Shown here: piece by piece, positions 61,337-64,000 of the stretch | Layout of the letters: every line of letters begins with the position of its first letter | Position numbering within the stretch: the stretch's first letter is position 1 | Assembly (NCBI GenBank): GCA_900316845.1 | Contig: ONEG01000014.1 | Coordinates: forward strand, 56,878 to 120,877 | Length of the DNA stretch: 64,000 bases | Reading direction: 5' to 3' | Source of the DNA: an uncultured Bacteroidales bacterium | Lineage (GTDB): Bacteria; Bacteroidota; Bacteroidia; Bacteroidales; Paludibacteraceae | Notes under the pieces: generated by a model | Seen by the model: the letters and a program-made list of their open reading frames with translations, nothing else | What the model was told of the DNA's origin: nothing | Databases searched by the model: none | Program-made: the position numbers and the translations under genes

Positions 61337-62602
61337 ATGATTGATAGTAGAACTTTAGAAACGATTCTCTTGGATCAAAAGAATGAGTTGGAAGCACGCG
61401 AACAAGAGGCCCTTTGCCATCGACCGGAAGAAGCACTCGTGGAGATAAATAGTCCGCAAGCGCAGGTAGTGATAGGTGTGCGACGTAGTGGCAAATCGAC
61501 CATGTGCTATCAAGCCCTCAAGCAAAGAGGCGTGCATTTCGCCTATGCGGATTTTGACGATGAGCGATTTAAAGGGCTGCAAGCCGAGCAGTTGAACGAT
61601 GTGCTCGAAGTGCTGTACAAGATATACGGCGACTTTCAATATCTTTTCCTTGACGAGATTCAAGACATAGACGGTTGGCATCTGTTCGTCAACCGAATGT
61701 TGCGCCAGAAGATGCATGTCATCATTACCGGTTCCAATGCCAAGTTATTGAGCGGCGAGTTGGCAACTCACTTGACTGGACGCAACAAAGAGATTTCGCT
61801 CTATCCGTTCTCTTTTCAAGAGTTCTGCGATATGAAAGGCGTGGACACGAAGAGCGTGGCTACCAAGGAAACGGCTTTCCGTAGAGCCGCTTTCGATGAA
61901 TACATGCAGCAGGGTGGTTTTCCGGAGTTGCTAATCATCGAAGATAAGCGGCACTATATCAATACGTTGGTCGATAACATCCTCAAACGCGATATCGAGC
62001 AACGTTACAAGATTGTTTACAAGGCTGCTTTCGAGCAAATGGCTCACCATCTGCTCAATATCTCCCCGTCCATAGTGGCTACGCAGGAAATAACCGACTT
62101 GTTCCATTTCAAGTCGCTGCATACCACCAAGAACTATATTGACTACCTTAAACAAGCGTACCTATTGGTGGGCGTGCCGAAATATGCAACCAAAAGCAAG
62201 CTACGCACGGTACAGGAGAAATTATACGCTGTGGATGTGGCGATGATGAATATGCGCGAGAATGCCTTTTCCCCAGAGAACTTGGGCTGGCGGTTAGAGA
62301 CCATCGTGCTTATCCAGTTACTTCGTAAATGCAAACTGAACGGATGGGACATCTGCTATCTTAAAGAGCGTAGCGGAGAGTGCGATTTTCTGGTTTGCCA
62401 AGGCAACCAAGTGCAGCAATGCATTCAAGTGTCCTACGATATCTCCAATGAAAAAACACGCAATCGCGAACTGAACGGATTAAAGACTGCCGCTCAGGTG
62501 ACTAAGTGCAACAACCTATTGTTGCTAACCGACCATACATACGAAGATACCACGCACGAGGGCTTAGATATCAAGATCCGCCCTGTTCATGAGTGGCAAT
62601 AA
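61337..62602 (+). CDS. AAA ATPase with DUF4143 domain
   Basis: 421 aa. AAA_14 domain with Walker A GVRRSGKSTM (about residue 50), Walker B YLFLDEIQDI and sensor ITGSNAKLLS. The C-terminal DUF4143 part has a nuclease-like core (SGECDFLV ... CIQVSYD). The family is widespread in multiple copies in Bacteroidales; a cellular role is not established. The upstream region with two promoters and three repeats suggests special control. A decayed relative lies at 15703. Confidence 0.93.
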   Translation: MIDSRTLETILLDQKNELEAREQEALCHRPEEALVEINSPQAQVVIGVRRSGKSTMCYQALKQRGVHFAYADFDDERFKGLQAEQLNDVLEVLYKIYGDFQYLFLDEIQDIDGWHLFVNRMLRQKMHVIITGSNAKLLSGELATHLTGRNKEISLYPFSFQEFCDMKGVDTKSVATKETAFRRAAFDEYMQQGGFPELLIIEDKRHYINTLVDNILKRDIEQRYKIVYKAAFEQMAHHLLNISPSIVATQEITDLFHFKSLHTTKNYIDYLKQAYLLVGVPKYATKSKLRTVQEKLYAVDVAMMNMRENAFSPENLGWRLETIVLIQLLRKCKLNGWDICYLKERSGECDFLVCQGNQVQQCIQVSYDISNEKTRNRELNGLKTAAQVTKCNNLLLLTDHTYEDTTHEGLDIKIRPVHEWQ

Positions 62603-62620
62603 ATAAACGAAATCATTCCT

Positions 62621-63031
62621 ATGAAACGTCTCTTTCCTATCCTCCTTGTCTGTCTCTTGCCCCTCATTGTGCAAGCGCAAGATACTATTTTTGTTGATTC
62701 TGATGGAGAAGAATATATTGTAGATAGACTACCTCCTGTGCCCCAGTTTCCCGGTGGGCAACAAGCCTTTGCTCAATATCTGATTCAAAACACGCATTAT
62801 TTGGACTTAGTATGGGATGCTGACATTACCGGACGCGTTATTGTACAATTTTTAGTGCAGGCAGATGGCTCCATTACGGACGTTGAGGTTGTTCGTTCGA
62901 TGGGTTACCCTAAGTTTGACGAGGAGGCGAAACGTGTGATCTCTGAAATGCCCAAATGGGTCTGGAAACACGACCCGGGCGAGTTTGCTCCGGTGAGATT
63001 TACTGTGCCTGTAGACTTCAAACTTAAATAG
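62621..63031 (+). CDS. TonB C-terminal domain protein
   Basis: 136 aa with cleaved signal MKRLFPILLVCLLPLIVQAQ. PVPQFPGGQQAFAQYLIQN, GRVIVQFLVQADGSITDVEV and the terminal beta hairpin are the TonB_C fold found in many Bacteroidota periplasmic proteins. Lacks the membrane anchor and Pro-rich spacer of true TonB, so it is unlikely to energise transporters itself. Lies 18 bp after the ATPase gene. Confidence 0.88.
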   Translation: MKRLFPILLVCLLPLIVQAQDTIFVDSDGEEYIVDRLPPVPQFPGGQQAFAQYLIQNTHYLDLVWDADITGRVIVQFLVQADGSITDVEVVRSMGYPKFDEEAKRVISEMPKWVWKHDPGEFAPVRFTVPVDFKLK

Positions 63032-63035
63032 CTTT

Positions 63036-63620
63036 ATGAAACACCTAATCTACATATTCCTTGCGTGTCTCTGCCTTCCTATGATGGTAGGCTGTAATGA
63101 TTTGGAAACGATGGCAAAGCATTACGAAATACATCATAAAGACATCTCCGAATTAAGACATTATGCATCTATTGTTTTAAATGATAGTTGCTCTTTGCGC
63201 CTGGAAATAGACCAACGCGGAATCACCATGTTTGCTAGTGCATCTAAAGAAGAAAAGCACCTGATTTGGTCGGATGATTATGAGCAAAAGTTACCATCTA
63301 TCGGATTGACCACAAACGAGCTAGATAGTATCGTCTTTTTATTGAAAAAAGCTGACTGTATAGGTATCGATGTCAATTCGTCGAGTGTTATACAAGCGGT
63401 TTGGTATCGCCGTCCTAACTTTTTTGATTTGTATAGTTATGTCATTTTCGAAGAGCCTATATCGGATAATAAGTGGAATAATTATCTTGATGATTATAGC
63501 GCTGTCCCGTATTGTGATACAGTGGTGTTTCGATACGGTGGAGCTACTTTTGGGGCGGATGTTATACCGGAATGTGATAGAGTTAAATTTATCAAAAAAC
63601 ACCATATAGAGAAGAAATGA
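63036..63620 (+). CDS. hypothetical lipoprotein, 194 aa
   Basis: Lipoprotein signal MKHLIYIFLACLCLPMMVGC. The mature part mixes strands and acidic helices (SCSLRLEIDQRGITMFASAS, TNELDSIVFLLKKADC, DTVVFRYGGATFGADV); no known motif. Starts 4 bp after the TonB-domain gene, so it is co-transcribed. AT-rich. Confidence 0.75.
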   Translation: MKHLIYIFLACLCLPMMVGCNDLETMAKHYEIHHKDISELRHYASIVLNDSCSLRLEIDQRGITMFASASKEEKHLIWSDDYEQKLPSIGLTTNELDSIVFLLKKADCIGIDVNSSSVIQAVWYRRPNFFDLYSYVIFEEPISDNKWNNYLDDYSAVPYCDTVVFRYGGATFGADVIPECDRVKFIKKHHIEKK

Positions 63621-63721
63621 AATGACTATTTCCTATTATCACATATATCATTCCCCTTCAAAAACAAACACCACTACGACCCCCGTTTATACTATAGAAT
63701 AATTGTAATTTCGATGAAATT

Positions 63722-64000
63722 ATGAATAACAAAAAGTATTTTAATGTAGTTTGGACTATTCATTATAACTGCCATTATTTGGCTAAAGTGGCGATTTGAT
63801 GAATTACAAATGCAGCAAAATGCTGAAACGATGATAAGGACTATTGACTCCATCAAAAATGAGACGGGTTTTTATCCTGACAATTTAATATATTTGGAAA
63901 GTGATAGTGGCGTAGGGCCTTTTTATGAAAAAAAGAATGATTCTACTTATACTGTATATTTCTGTCTTGGATTTGATGAATATTATATCTACGATTCAGA
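63722..64000 (+). pseudogene. small membrane protein with a +1 frameshift (cut by window end)
   Basis: ATG 63722 gives MNNKKYFNVV and then reads out of frame to a stop at about 63800. From the TTT at 63750-63752 onward a different frame is open to the window end and encodes a membrane helix (GLFIITAIIWLKW) and a soluble part (RTIDSIKNETGFYPDNLIYL). Removing one T at 63750-63752 joins them into one protein. It is either a true frameshift (phase variation or decay) or a sequencing error in a short homopolymer. Confidence 0.6.

Overview
The window is a 64 kb piece of chromosome from a Bacteroidales bacterium (phylum Bacteroidota), probably a gut lineage. The evidence is seen directly. At least fourteen promoters fit the phylum-specific pattern TTTG/CTTG, 20 bp, TAnnTTTG. 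There are a SusC/SusD pair, large BspA-type surface proteins with type IX-like C-terminal tails, a Bacteroides-type serine palmitoyltransferase, DapL-type lysine synthesis and a long Ala/Glu-tailed ribosomal protein S16. I cannot fix the genus; the modular LRR/fn3 proteins with short ILRG-type tails suggest a Paludibacteraceae- or Prevotellaceae-like organism.

Layout. 1-5.4 kb: end of a TPR protein, tRNA-Pro(GGG), miaB, a structured leader with a 36-codon ORF in front of greA, a HIT protein, and an M13 peptidase on the minus strand. 5.5-22.8 kb: an accessory region with two giant secreted adhesin-like genes (1955 and 2139 aa). Between them lies an island of about ten very small minus-strand genes of unknown function (11.5-15.4 kb), the 3' stub of an AAA/DUF4143 ATPase gene, and paired dyad repeats. 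A ~136 bp direct repeat (relic gene end, terminator, promoter) flanks the second adhesin. 22.8-34.8 kb: YhcH-family protein, glgB, a thioredoxin-like lipoprotein, nagB, susC/susD, cysS and a DUF5715 protein. 34.8-39.1 kb: parE and cca (minus), rpsP (plus). 39.2-51.2 kb: one long, tightly packed plus-strand operon. It holds nine surface-polysaccharide genes (two acyltransferases, flippase, EpsG-type polymerase, four glycosyltransferases and a WbsX protein), then a pseudouridine kinase/glycosidase pair, a nucleotidase domain and a small lipoprotein. 51.2-58.8 kb (minus): LD-carboxypeptidase, SDR reductase, serine palmitoyltransferase, malate dehydrogenase, S41 peptidase, DUF3316 protein, pyrG. 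58.8-64 kb (plus): dapF-dapL, an intergenic region rich in repeats, an intact AAA/DUF4143 ATPase, a TonB-domain protein, a lipoprotein and a frameshifted small membrane protein cut by the window end.

Functional links: dapF and dapL act consecutively in lysine/meso-DAP synthesis. Serine palmitoyltransferase and the neighbouring SDR plausibly make the first two sphingolipid intermediates. PsuK and PsuG together salvage pseudouridine to uracil and ribose 5-phosphate. NagB and SusCD fit a glycan-using life, and the polysaccharide operon builds and exports a surface polymer.

The most unusual signals are three. First, about fifteen imperfect 7- or 8-bp-period tandem repeats, each of different sequence, lie between genes and, in frame, inside loops of housekeeping enzymes. 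Second, the direct-repeat-flanked adhesin cassette could be amplified or deleted by recombination. Third, the small-gene island matches no named system that I recognise.
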